DNA of 64,000 nucleotides from Clostridium saccharoperbutylacetonicum N1-4(HMT) (GTDB lineage Bacteria; Bacillota; Clostridia; Clostridiales; Clostridiaceae): NCBI RefSeq assembly GCF_000340885.1, contig NC_020291.1, positions 6,302,001 to 6,366,000 of the forward strand. Reading direction: 5' to 3'. Under the pieces are notes generated by a model. The model saw nothing but the letters and a program-made list of their open reading frames with translations. It was not told the origin of the DNA and did not search any database. This document shows, in pieces, positions 35,243 to 43,544 of the stretch. Within the stretch, counting starts at the first letter, position 1. Each line of letters begins with the position of its first letter. The position numbers were made by a program, and so were the translations under genes.

Positions 35243-35824
35243 TTATTTTTTTGATAAATAATTAAATAATTCATTGTAGTTTTTTTCCACCAAAGGTTCT
35301 CTATTTTTTGACTTCGCGATTTTATTGTTGTGTATCTCTATATTCTTCTTAAAGTTTTCTAAGGTATTTAATATCGCTTCCCTAAAAAGTGGTATAACAT
35401 CAATTATTTTTTTAACTCCATATACATACTCATCATCGCTAAGCGTAAAGCATTGGAATAACCCAGAAGTCAATCTTCCATCAGCAAAAATGTAAATATA
35501 TCTATCACTCATTTCATTAGATAAATTAACTTCAATTTTATGTTTATATAATCTAAAAATAATATCATTTTTTTTTATGAATATTGGAAATATACTTGAA
35601 AAAAGTGTTGTTATATCATTTTCTTCTTTATCTATTAAATCAGAAAAATCATTTTCATTAAGTTTTGTTAATATTTCATCAGTAAATATTCTATTTTTTA
35701 TTTCTTTACCAAGTTTCAATTTTAGTTTCTGCTCTTTTTCTTCATTTAACAAATTATCAAGAGAATTTAATAACTTGTTAAATGTACCCCCGCTTTTCTT
35801 TGAATTATCCTTGTTCGTAATCAC
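35243..35824 (-). CDS. Hypothetical protein next to lrgAB
   Basis: This 193-aa soluble protein is not recognised. It has a lysine-rich N-terminus, helical charged regions (LLNEEKEQKLKLKLGKEIKN), and a central part with beta character (IIFRLYKHKIEVNL, RYIYIFADGRLTSGLFQCFTL). There is no signal peptide, membrane helix or known motif. It starts at GTG 5 nt after GGAGGGG. It lies 21 bp after lrgB and 28 bp before the GntR regulator, so it appears to be part of an lrgA-lrgB-orf-gntR transcription unit. Confidence 0.75.
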   Translation of the reverse strand: MITNKDNSKKSGGTFNKLLNSLDNLLNEEKEQKLKLKLGKEIKNRIFTDEILTKLNENDFSDLIDKEENDITTLFSSIFPIFIKKNDIIFRLYKHKIEVNLSNEMSDRYIYIFADGRLTSGLFQCFTLSDDEYVYGVKKIIDVIPLFREAILNTLENFKKNIEIHNNKIAKSKNREPLVEKNYNELFNYLSKK

Positions 35825-35845
35825 AATATCCCCTCCATAAATAAT

Positions 35846-36550
35846 TTATTTAAAAAAAGTTGAAAATAAATTCCAAATTATTGGTCCTACAATTACTGTT
35901 ATTATTCCTGAAATTGCAATAGTCAAACTACTCATAGCACCTTCAGTTTCACCTATTTCCATAGCTTTTGCTGTTCCAACTGCATGGGATGCATTCCCCA
36001 TAGCAATTCCCATAGCTACACTATCATTTACTTTTAATATTTTATTCAAAAACGGACCAATTATAGAACCAAATATACCTGTAATTATAATAGCAACTAC
36101 AGTTATGGCAGGCAATCCTCCCAATTGATTTGATAATGCCATACCTATAGGTGTTGTAATAGATTTTGGTATTAATGATTTTGTTAGTTCGCTTGACAGT
36201 CCAAATATTTTTGAAATCCCAATTACACATATTATTCCAGAAACAACACCACATAAAATTCCTACTAAAATAGGTACTGCATTTTTCTTAAATAAAGAAA
36301 ACTTTTTATATAAAGGTAATGCCAACGCTACAGTTGCAGGCGCTAAAAAGAAAGAAATCACCTGCCCACCATTATTATAATCTTCATATTTTATATTAAA
36401 TTTTGACAAAAATATAAGTAAAATTATTATTGCGATAAGTAACGGATTAAAAATTGAAAGCTTTAGTTTTTGCTTTATAAAATTACCAATTTCATAAGCA
36501 ATTAGCGAAATTAAAACTCCAAAAACCGGAGATGCTATGACATCCTTCAT
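35846..36550 (-). CDS. lrgB: LrgB-family membrane protein (antiholin-like)
   Basis: The 234-aa membrane protein has about eight hydrophobic segments and family motifs FFLAPATVALALPLYK, SVTTPIGMALS-like KSITTPIGMALSNQLGG, and MGNASHAVGTAKAMEIGETEGAMSSL. LrgAB/CidAB pairs are associated with murein hydrolase control, and in plants and Bacillus with glycolate or pyruvate transport. The ATG is 7 nt after AAGGGTGG and its first bases overlap the lrgA stop (ATGA), so lrgA and lrgB are translationally coupled. A longer upstream frame exists but would contain that Shine-Dalgarno. Confidence 0.92.
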   Translation of the reverse strand: MKDVIASPVFGVLISLIAYEIGNFIKQKLKLSIFNPLLIAIIILLIFLSKFNIKYEDYNNGGQVISFFLAPATVALALPLYKKFSLFKKNAVPILVGILCGVVSGIICVIGISKIFGLSSELTKSLIPKSITTPIGMALSNQLGGLPAITVVAIIITGIFGSIIGPFLNKILKVNDSVAMGIAMGNASHAVGTAKAMEIGETEGAMSSLTIAISGIITVIVGPIIWNLFSTFFK

Positions 36551-36897
36551 CTTGAAACCACCCTTCTTAACATTTTTACAACATAAGCAGTCACAACCCA
36601 AACTACTACAGTAGAAATAAGAATTATAACTGAAAATGATATGGCATTACTCTTCAATATATCAAGGGATGTAATTAACCCTACTCCAGCTGGTACAAAT
36701 AAAAATGACATATGGGATATTAACACATCACATATATCTTCAATCATTTCCATTTTAACTATGCCAAATGATAATCCTAAAAATAATATAATAAGTCCAA
36801 TAACTGTACCTGGTATAGGCAAATTAAACACGGATTGCAATATGACACCTAGAAAATACGCCATTAAAATAATCATTAGTTGCTTTAAATACTTCAA
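36547..36897 (-). CDS. lrgA: LrgA/CidA-family membrane protein (holin-like)
   Basis: The 116-aa protein has four hydrophobic helices, the family motif LPIPGTVIGLIILFLGL and FVPAGVGLI, and a basic C-terminus. It pairs with LrgB downstream, overlapping by 4 bp. It starts at TTG 5 nt after GAGGTGA. The gene is probably the first of a four-gene unit with lrgB, the unknown gene and the GntR regulator. No LytTR or LysR regulator adjoins it, unlike many lrgAB loci. Confidence 0.9.
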   Translation of the reverse strand: MKYLKQLMIILMAYFLGVILQSVFNLPIPGTVIGLIILFLGLSFGIVKMEMIEDICDVLISHMSFLFVPAGVGLITSLDILKSNAISFSVIILISTVVVWVVTAYVVKMLRRVVSR

Positions 36898-37036
36898 AAA
36901 ATCACCTCATCTATATGTTCACCCATTTAAATTGGTATAATGGTCATACCACTTGTTATTAATATACCATATACATTTTATCTTTTCAACAAATATATAC
37001 ATAAAATTTGATTTTCAACACATAAAATTCTTAAAA

Positions 37037-37486
37037 TTATATTATATCTATTCTTCTATTTTTAAAAAACGTTGTCAGAATTTCGGAACATCCTTCATCA
37101 TATAGCCACTTTACCTCTAAAGATGAATTTAACCATTTATTATTTGTAATATTAATCACTGAACCACAAGCTCCCATATCTTTATTGAAAGTTCCTATAT
37201 ACAGTTTAGATATTCTACTTTGAACAATTGCACTAGCACACATTGGACATGGTTCTAGAGTTACATACATTTCTGCACCATTTAATCTCCAATCTCCTAA
37301 GAAATTCGATGCTTCCTTGATTGCTAAGATTTCTGCATGAGCTGTACTATCCTTTAAGGTCTCCTTTAAATTATGAGCCTTCCCTATAATAACACCATTC
37401 TTTACAATTACAGCACCTACTGGAATTTCTCCCTTATTCATAGCTGAAATTGCTTCCTCTTTTGCCACTTCTAAAAAATCAATCAT
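37037..37486 (-). CDS. tadA: tRNA-specific adenosine deaminase TadA
   Basis: The 149-aa zinc deaminase has His50-Ala-Glu52 (HAE) and Cys80-Pro-Met-Cys83 (PCPMC), the zinc and catalytic residues, plus the N-terminal ALxxA-type helix and NLKETLKDSTAHAEILAI seen in TadA. It converts adenosine 34 to inosine in tRNA-Arg(ACG). Guanine deaminase is a related alternative, but length and NG-EMYVTLEPC context favour TadA. The start is the ATG 8 nt after AGGAG; a GTG two codons upstream is too close to the Shine-Dalgarno. It is monocistronic here. Confidence 0.9.
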   Translation of the reverse strand: MIDFLEVAKEEAISAMNKGEIPVGAVIVKNGVIIGKAHNLKETLKDSTAHAEILAIKEASNFLGDWRLNGAEMYVTLEPCPMCASAIVQSRISKLYIGTFNKDMGACGSVINITNNKWLNSSLEVKWLYDEGCSEILTTFFKNRRIDII

Positions 37487-37611
37487 AAACACAGCTCCTA
37501 TTACAAATTTTCTTAATAAAATTTATTTCAATTGTTCTTTTTTAATATTCTAACATATACTATAAATATAATATCATTCACTTTATGCTCATTAATTATA
37601 ATCATCAACAA

Positions 37612-37667
37612 AATAATAAAAAAAGCAGAAGGGATGCCAATAATTAATTAAAAGCATATCCCTTCTA
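37612..37667 (-). terminator. Terminator of the scr operon
   Basis: AGAAGGGAT (37627-37635) pairs with ATCCCTTCT (37658-37666). On the minus strand the stem is followed by GC and seven T. It lies 20 bp after the scrK stop. Confidence 0.85.
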
Positions 37668-37684
37668 CAACTAACTTAAATCTG

Positions 37685-38623
37685 CTATTTCAATTCATTT
37701 AAAGTAGGCATTGAAGCTATTGCACCATAATTAGTACATGTAATTGCTCCAACCTTATTAGCGAATGAAACTATTCTTTTCCATTCTTCAAAGCTTACAT
37801 TTTGTTTATCTTCAATTTCTGATATTTGTTTCAATACAGCTCCAACAAAAGCATCTCCAGCTCCCGTTGAATCTATCTGTCTAATCTTTATAGATAGAAT
37901 TATATCATGCTTCCCATCAACACTTAAATATGTCCCCTTTGAACCTAAAGTAATAGTTACAACTTTGACTCCAAATTCATGTAATTTTTTAACCCCGGTA
38001 TCTATATCTTTTTCTTTAGTTATTAATAGTAGCTCTTCATCACTTAATTTAGTAAAATCACTTTCTTTTAAGAATTTAATACAATCTTCTACAAAGCAAG
38101 CTAATTTATCTGGAGTTATTAATGCATCACGATAATTTGGGTCAAAAGATACATAGATATTATTAGTTTTTGCATAATCTAATAATTTATAATATGTGTT
38201 TTTTAATTCTCCATCTAAAAATCCTGTTGCTGAACCAAAATGAATAATATCTGAACCAGTTATTTTTGATAAATCAATATTATCAAAGGAATAAGCTCCA
38301 TCGCTACCTCTTAAAAAGTCAAAGTTACGCTCCCCATTCTCATCAATTCCCACCAAAGCAATAGTTGTACTTCCATCTTCCACTGTCATTTCAGTGTTTA
38401 TTTTAAGAGTTTTTAATAACTCAATTAGGTGTTTACCAAAAAAATCATTTCCTACTTGACCTAAAAAATAAGCGTTTCCTTCTAATTTTGAAATACTTGC
38501 TGCAACATTAGCCGGTGCTCCTCCAGCTTTTTTTTCAAACTTTTCTCCGTCCTTTAAACCTTTATTGTCAACACAGACCATGTCAATTAAAAGTTCTCCG
38601 ATACAAAAGATATTACTCTTCAT
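37685..38623 (-). CDS. scrK: Fructokinase
   Basis: The 312-aa PfkB-family kinase has the N-terminal GELLIDMV, the GGAPANVAASISKL glycine motif (about 34-47) and the C-terminal signature DSTGAGDAFVGAVLKQ with catalytic Asp. It phosphorylates fructose released by ScrB to fructose 6-phosphate. It is the last gene of scrA-scrR-scrB-scrK. The start is the ATG 8 nt after AAGGAG, which overlaps the scrB 3' end by 11 bp; a GTG three codons upstream is part of the Shine-Dalgarno spacing. A strong terminator follows. Confidence 0.93.
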   Translation of the reverse strand: MKSNIFCIGELLIDMVCVDNKGLKDGEKFEKKAGGAPANVAASISKLEGNAYFLGQVGNDFFGKHLIELLKTLKINTEMTVEDGSTTIALVGIDENGERNFDFLRGSDGAYSFDNIDLSKITGSDIIHFGSATGFLDGELKNTYYKLLDYAKTNNIYVSFDPNYRDALITPDKLACFVEDCIKFLKESDFTKLSDEELLLITKEKDIDTGVKKLHEFGVKVVTITLGSKGTYLSVDGKHDIILSIKIRQIDSTGAGDAFVGAVLKQISEIEDKQNVSFEEWKRIVSFANKVGAITCTNYGAIASMPTLNELK

Positions 38624-40073
38624 AACTAACACTCCTTAAGTTCCACATGCTTAATTCCTTGATTTTTATTTCATAATCATTTTTTATTTGAATTTCTAAT
38701 TGTTCTTCCTTAGGAAAGTACATTAAAGTCGTCACTTCTAACCCATCCTGATAATATATTTCAATAACTGAACTATCAATAAACATATGTAATTTTAATT
38801 CTTCTTCAGCTTTTAATTTAAATTTTCGTATTCCTTTTCCACCTAAAGACATATTGGTTCTATCTATAATGAACACTTCTGCTTTCTTATCATAAGTCAA
38901 TAATATATATTCATCATTAAACTTAAGTTTTATTTCCAGCTTGGCATCTTTAGTCATATCTAAGTTCAACATAATTTCTTTACCTTTAGAATTTAACTCT
39001 AAATTATATTCATCACATACATAATTTTCAATTTGCAATTCTTGAGTTTGTCTTAAACCTCCTAATTTATCAAAAGGCTTTTGATAAAGGACATTATCTT
39101 TATATTCTAATACCCGTGGCAAAGTTAATGAATAAATCCATCCTTTTTCAGAAGTTGGATACTCAGAATCCTTATCTGGCATTCCAATCCATCCAATTAA
39201 TATGTTTTTATCTTCATATTTAAACACTTGTGGAGCATAAAAATCAAACCCCATATCTAATTCTTTAAATTCCGTATGGTTTCTAAGTTCCACCTTTTCT
39301 AGATCTAAATTCCCAATAACATAACCTGATTGATATATATTTTGATATTTAAATTCTTCACTTTCTAATCCTTGTGGTGAAAAAACAAATACATATTTAT
39401 CCTCATATAGCTTTATCATATTAGGGCATTCCCACATGTATCCAAAATCATGCATGTTAGTCTTTAACTCACCAAGAAGCTTCCATTCTTTAGAATTTCT
39501 TGAGTTATAAATTAAAGCCTTACCCTTTAGTCCTTCTGTTTGAACTCCAAGAACCATATAATCCTGCTCATCCTTAACAAAAACATATGGATCTCTAAAA
39601 TGAGCAGTATATCCGTCTGGCTGCTTTTGTATGATAACGCCTTCCTTCTCAAGAGTTCCATCTTTATGGTAGGTAGCAATACATTGATAAGATTCACGCT
39701 CATTATTAGAATTTCTTACATTCCCTGTATAATAAAGCTTAAGGTCATCACCTTTCACAACTCCGCAGCCTGAATAGCAACCATTCTTATCAAACCAATC
39801 TTCTGGTTTTAATACAACTTTAGGCCTTGTAAAATTAACAAAATCAGTCGTTGTAACTAGTGCCCAATGCTTTGTTTTATGCTCACATCCAAAAGGATTC
39901 CATTGATAAAATATATGGAATTTATTATCATAATAATTTAGTCCATTTGGATCATTGATTAGACCAAAGGGTGCTTCTATATGAAAATTATTTCTCCATA
40001 TATTCTTCTCTTTAATGCTATAATAGTTATTTATTTCTTCATTTACTTCTTGATATGATTTTGGGTTTAGCAT
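38613..40073 (-). CDS. scrB: Sucrose-6-phosphate hydrolase (GH32)
   Basis: The 486-aa cytoplasmic GH32 enzyme has nucleophile Asp41 in INDPNG, FRDPY with the transition-state Asp, and MWECPN with the acid/base Glu. A five-blade propeller (about 25-340) is followed by the C-terminal beta-sandwich (about 360-480). There is no signal peptide, as expected for hydrolysis of sucrose 6-phosphate delivered by ScrA to glucose 6-phosphate and fructose. The ATG follows AGAGGAAGAGG. It lies 19 bp after scrR and overlaps scrK. Confidence 0.95.
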   Translation of the reverse strand: MLNPKSYQEVNEEINNYYSIKEKNIWRNNFHIEAPFGLINDPNGLNYYDNKFHIFYQWNPFGCEHKTKHWALVTTTDFVNFTRPKVVLKPEDWFDKNGCYSGCGVVKGDDLKLYYTGNVRNSNNERESYQCIATYHKDGTLEKEGVIIQKQPDGYTAHFRDPYVFVKDEQDYMVLGVQTEGLKGKALIYNSRNSKEWKLLGELKTNMHDFGYMWECPNMIKLYEDKYVFVFSPQGLESEEFKYQNIYQSGYVIGNLDLEKVELRNHTEFKELDMGFDFYAPQVFKYEDKNILIGWIGMPDKDSEYPTSEKGWIYSLTLPRVLEYKDNVLYQKPFDKLGGLRQTQELQIENYVCDEYNLELNSKGKEIMLNLDMTKDAKLEIKLKFNDEYILLTYDKKAEVFIIDRTNMSLGGKGIRKFKLKAEEELKLHMFIDSSVIEIYYQDGLEVTTLMYFPKEEQLEIQIKNDYEIKIKELSMWNLRSVSYEE

Positions 40074-40092
40074 CCTCTTCCTCTTTTCTTAT

Positions 40093-41085
40093 TTATTTAA
40101 TCTCTCTTACACTCTCCCTTTCAATTAATTTTAAAGAGGTATCACCATTTTCCTCCAGCCCTTTTCCTTCAATCAAGTCTAGAATTCCTTGAGCTGATTT
40201 CATACCAATTAATTCATAATCAAAAGCTACCGTTGTAAGAGTTGGATATGAAACACTTCCTATATCATATCCACCAAAACCAGCAACTGAAATTTCATCT
40301 GGAACTTTAATTTTATTTTCATGTAAATATCTAAGTATTCCAAGGCATATATTATCTGTAGCACATACTATAGCTGTTGGATTATATTTCAATACTTCCT
40401 CGGCCTTATTATATGCACAAATAAATGAGAAATCTGTTTCTACAAATTGAACTTCACACTTAGAGTTATTTTCCTTTATTGCATCAACAAATCCATTTTT
40501 ACGATCAACTCCAACTGCCTTATCCCATTCATTTACACCTAAAAATACTATGTTCTTATGACCTTTAGCTTTAAAATAGCTTCCCATTATTCTTCCTGCT
40601 TCGTAGTCATCTATTTTTATATAATTAATAAACTCATTTTTTTGCCCAGAAAATATCGTTGGAATTCTAAGTTTACTTGTTAATTCAATATGCTTTTTGG
40701 TAATTGCCATAGAATTAATAATTATCCCATCTACACCTTGCTGATTAAGGCTGTTTATATTAGCTAATTCCTTATCAAGATCTAATTCACTAATTAAGAT
40801 AATACCTTGATAACCGTTTTCTTTTAATTTCTTATTAACTCCATTTAAGAACTTTCCAACTGTAACTGAATCAATTCTTGGTATTACAATACCTATTAAT
40901 CCACTTTTTTTAGTTTTTAATCTTTTAGCAAAAAAATTAGTTTCAAATCCTGTCTTTTCAATTGCTTCTCTTATTTTCTTTGAATTTTCTTCACTTACAT
41001 ATCCATCATTTAAATATCTAGAAACACTACTCTTAGATACATTAGCCATATTAGCAATATCCTGAATTGTAACTTTTCGATCCAT
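40093..41085 (-). CDS. scrR: LacI-family sucrose operon repressor
   Basis: The 330-aa protein begins MDRKVTIQDIANMANVSKSSVSRYLNDGYVSEEN, a LacI helix-turn-helix, then the hinge and a sugar-binding domain (about 60-325) with VDGIIINSMAI and CATDNICLGILRYL. Fructose-type ligands relieve ScrR repressors in related systems. GGAGG lies 5 nt before the ATG at 41083-41085; the longer frame starts before this Shine-Dalgarno. It is the second gene of the operon, so it is likely autoregulated. A TTATTCGAATAA palindrome (41156-41167) lies upstream. Confidence 0.92.
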   Translation of the reverse strand: MDRKVTIQDIANMANVSKSSVSRYLNDGYVSEENSKKIREAIEKTGFETNFFAKRLKTKKSGLIGIVIPRIDSVTVGKFLNGVNKKLKENGYQGIILISELDLDKELANINSLNQQGVDGIIINSMAITKKHIELTSKLRIPTIFSGQKNEFINYIKIDDYEAGRIMGSYFKAKGHKNIVFLGVNEWDKAVGVDRKNGFVDAIKENNSKCEVQFVETDFSFICAYNKAEEVLKYNPTAIVCATDNICLGILRYLHENKIKVPDEISVAGFGGYDIGSVSYPTLTTVAFDYELIGMKSAQGILDLIEGKGLEENGDTSLKLIERESVREIK

Positions 41086-41155
41086 ATTATCCTCCAAATA
41101 AATTAAGTTAATATTATTATATAACATTATTCAACGTTATTGAAAATAACTTACT

Positions 41156-41167
41156 TTATTCGAATAA
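41156..41167. promoter_or_regulatory. Palindrome TTATTCGAATAA upstream of scrR
   Basis: A perfect 12-bp dyad with central CG lies 71 bp upstream of the scrR start. It could be an internal operator. It is short and AT-rich, so chance is possible. Confidence 0.35.
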
Positions 41168-41183
41168 TAATCTTTATATAGCG

Positions 41184-41222
41184 AGATAGACTTAGTAATT
41201 ATGCTAATTACTAAATCTATCT
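41184..41222. repeat. Long hairpin between scrA and scrR
   Basis: AGATAGA (41184-41190) pairs with TCTATCT (41216-41222), and TTAGTAATTA (41192-41201) with TAATTACTAA (41205-41214), around a 3-nt loop with one mismatch. No T-run follows on either strand. It lies 30 bp after the scrA stop and may stabilise the scrA message or attenuate readthrough into scrRBK. Confidence 0.65.
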
Positions 41223-41252
41223 GTGTTTCCATATATAATTTTCTAATGGTGT

Positions 41253-42608
41253 TTATTCTTCAACTTTAAAGAAGAAGAAGGTTAAACAAAATGCTACTGC
41301 AAAGGCTATTGCATTTATTAAAATGTATGCAGGTAAGTTATTTACATACAAAAGCATACCTGGAAGTGCTGTAATTCCCATTCCTGTACCTGCTAATTGA
41401 AGCATTGCTGCAACCATTCCACCTACTGCTCCACCTGCACATCCAAAAGCAAATGGCTTTATGAATCTTAAATTAACACCAAATATTGCTGGTTCAGTAA
41501 TTCCTAAAAATGCTGGGATTGCTGATGAAATGTATAATGAACGTTTCTTTTTATCCTTTGTCTTAAATGCTACTGCTAAAGCTGCTGCTCCTTGTGCTAC
41601 AATACCACATGTTATTATTGCATTAAATGCATCTTTTCCTGTACTTGCTAATAATTCAACTTCTAAAGCGTTCAATGCATGGTGAACTCCAGTTACAACT
41701 ATAAGTTGGTGAACTCCTCCAATTATTAATCCTCCAATTCCAAATGGAAGCCCCATGAAGGCCTTGATTGCTCCAAATATTAATTGTTCAGCATTATGCA
41801 TGATTGGTCCAACTATTAATAATCCTAATATCATCGAAAATAATAACGTAATGAATGGTGTAACTATTAAATCTAATACATCTGGCACTACTTTCTTTAA
41901 TGCCTTTTGAGTCTTAGCTGCAATAATTCCAAGTACTAATGCTGGTAATACGGATCCTTGATATCCTACAACTGGAATAGTTAATCCAAGTAAAGAAAGA
42001 TATATTGGCTGAGCTGTTCCCCCTGCTACTGCATAAGCATTTGGTAAACTTGGTGATACAAGCATTAAACCTATTACTATACCTATAACTGGTGTTCCAC
42101 CAAACTTTTTCATTGTTGACCATGCAACTAAAGCTGGTAAGAATGCAAAAGCTGTATCAGTTAATACTTGAGTGAAAAGCACGAAATTATCGCTCATTTG
42201 AACTCCCAAGTTTTGTAACAGCCCTCTTAATCCCATGAACAATCCTGTTGCAACTAATACTGGAATTATTGGTACAAATACATCACCAAAAGTTCTTGAA
42301 ATCTTTTGAGCCATTGTCATTTGACTATAAACTTCTTCTTTGTTATTGCCTGTAACTAACTCTGAGTTTTGTCCAGCTATAACATCATAAACTTTATTTA
42401 CGAATCCTGTTCCAAGGATTATTTGAAATTGTGCTGCTGCAAAAAACTGCCCCTTCACTCCATCTATATTTTCAATTGCTTTTTCGTCAACTTTACTTCT
42501 GTCATTAAGTATCAGTCTTAACCTAGTTGCGCAATGTTCCATTGATTTAATATTTTCTTTTCCACCAATGTGTTCTAAAATTTCTTTTGCTACTTGTTGT
42601 TCTTTCAT
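41253..42608 (-). CDS. scrA: Sucrose-specific PTS EIIBC
   Basis: The 451-aa membrane protein has an N-terminal EIIB domain with phosphorylated Cys26 (MEHCATRLRLIL), then an EIIC domain of about 10 helices (about 100-450) with VTGVHHALNALEVELLA and GITEPAIFGVNLRF. It imports sucrose as sucrose 6-phosphate. No EIIA domain is fused, so a separate EIIA(Glc)-type protein is needed; this is known for C. beijerinckii ScrA. AGGAGG lies just before the ATG at 42606-42608; an upstream ATG frame contains it. It is the first gene of scrARBK. Confidence 0.93.
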   Translation of the reverse strand: MKEQQVAKEILEHIGGKENIKSMEHCATRLRLILNDRSKVDEKAIENIDGVKGQFFAAAQFQIILGTGFVNKVYDVIAGQNSELVTGNNKEEVYSQMTMAQKISRTFGDVFVPIIPVLVATGLFMGLRGLLQNLGVQMSDNFVLFTQVLTDTAFAFLPALVAWSTMKKFGGTPVIGIVIGLMLVSPSLPNAYAVAGGTAQPIYLSLLGLTIPVVGYQGSVLPALVLGIIAAKTQKALKKVVPDVLDLIVTPFITLLFSMILGLLIVGPIMHNAEQLIFGAIKAFMGLPFGIGGLIIGGVHQLIVVTGVHHALNALEVELLASTGKDAFNAIITCGIVAQGAAALAVAFKTKDKKKRSLYISSAIPAFLGITEPAIFGVNLRFIKPFAFGCAGGAVGGMVAAMLQLAGTGMGITALPGMLLYVNNLPAYILINAIAFAVAFCLTFFFFKVEE

Positions 42609-42631
42609 AACATATCCTCCTATTTTTATTT

Positions 42632-42645
42632 TCAAATCGTTTTCA
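42632..42645. promoter_or_regulatory. cre/operator-like site in the scrA leader
   Basis: On the minus strand TGAAAACGATTTGA lies just downstream of the -10 box. It has the central CG and partial dyad of LacI-family (ScrR or CcpA) operators, with mismatches in the right half. Confidence 0.45.
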
Positions 42646-42652
42646 TATTCTT

Positions 42653-42681
42653 ATGATATCAGTTCCACATTTATATGTCAA
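42653..42681 (-). promoter_or_regulatory. Promoter of the scr operon
   Basis: TTGACA (42676-42681) and TATCAT (42653-42658) are spaced by 17 bp on the minus strand, about 45 bp upstream of the scrA start. The -35 is consensus. Confidence 0.7.
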
Positions 42682-42838
42682 TATGTTTTATATTTTTTTA
42701 TTTGATAATCACTTTATCTGTAACAGTCCTGTTTTAGCCATTCAATTTGTTCTTGTTCTGAATTTATTATATCTTTTCATTTGATGATACCAGTTCCACT
42801 TTTTTCTGTTTTGTATCAATTGCAGAAAGTAGACTGCA

Positions 42839-42872
42839 TAAAAAAATACCATCAGCATTAAGCTAATGGTAT
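42839..42872 (-). terminator. Terminator of the small membrane protein gene
   Basis: ATACCAT and AGC pair with GCT and ATGGTAT across one mismatch (arms about 42846-42856 and 42861-42872). On the minus strand the stem runs into seven T. Confidence 0.75.
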
Positions 42873-42889
42873 AAAAAATTTAAATTATT

Positions 42890-43363
42890 TTAACGATTCA
42901 TCTTTTGGATATAAACTATTTTAACTATCTTTTCCATCTCTCCATTTAGCGCTAATTGAACTACTTTATTGTTGTTTAACTCAAAAGTATATATGTTCAA
43001 TCCATTTATATTACTATTATAATATGCTGTTGCACCTTTTTTTAAAGCATCTTTTCTCTCAGTTAAATATACTCTTCTAACTTCAGTTCTATCAATTTTT
43101 TGAGCAATTTTTCTTCTGCTTGCATTGTACACTTTTGTTACAGTAATATCACCATTAAACAATTCATATTCATAATCTATATACATAAGGTAACTTCCAA
43201 CAAAAAATGCAGCAGCTACTATTGCTAATGCTATTGCTATTATAAGTGATGCAAATATGAGCATAAGTGCAATTACTCCAAAGGCAATTGCTAAATTTTT
43301 AAACATATTACTAATTCTTTTTGGTTTATCCGATGCAATAAATTGTTCTAAAACAACTTCCAT
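42890..43363 (-). CDS. Small membrane protein of unknown function
   Basis: The 157-aa protein has two adjacent strongly hydrophobic helices (about 24-42 and 43-62) after a short basic N-terminus. A mostly beta, basic cytoplasmic domain follows (YEYELFNGDITVTKVYNASRRKIAQKIDRTEVRRVYL...), resembling the PH-like domains of bacterial membrane-associated DUF proteins. Families like this are widespread in clostridia without a known role. The ATG is 7 nt after GGGGTGG. It stands alone between the scr promoter and the ABC exporter genes. Confidence 0.75.
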   Translation of the reverse strand: MEVVLEQFIASDKPKRISNMFKNLAIAFGVIALMLIFASLIIAIALAIVAAAFFVGSYLMYIDYEYELFNGDITVTKVYNASRRKIAQKIDRTEVRRVYLTERKDALKKGATAYYNSNINGLNIYTFELNNNKVVQLALNGEMEKIVKIVYIQKMNR

Positions 43364-43544
43364 TTTTCTGCCACCCCACTATACTATTATCGTTATAATA
43401 ACTATTTTAAAGTATTTGAAAATATTTTCAAGTCTATTATTTAAGCTAAAATCTACGAATTTCAGTATTTTGTGAAATGTCACATTATTCTAGTAATATT
43501 TAATCTAAAATTTAAGATTTTTTCCAAATTTAAAATCAATAAAT

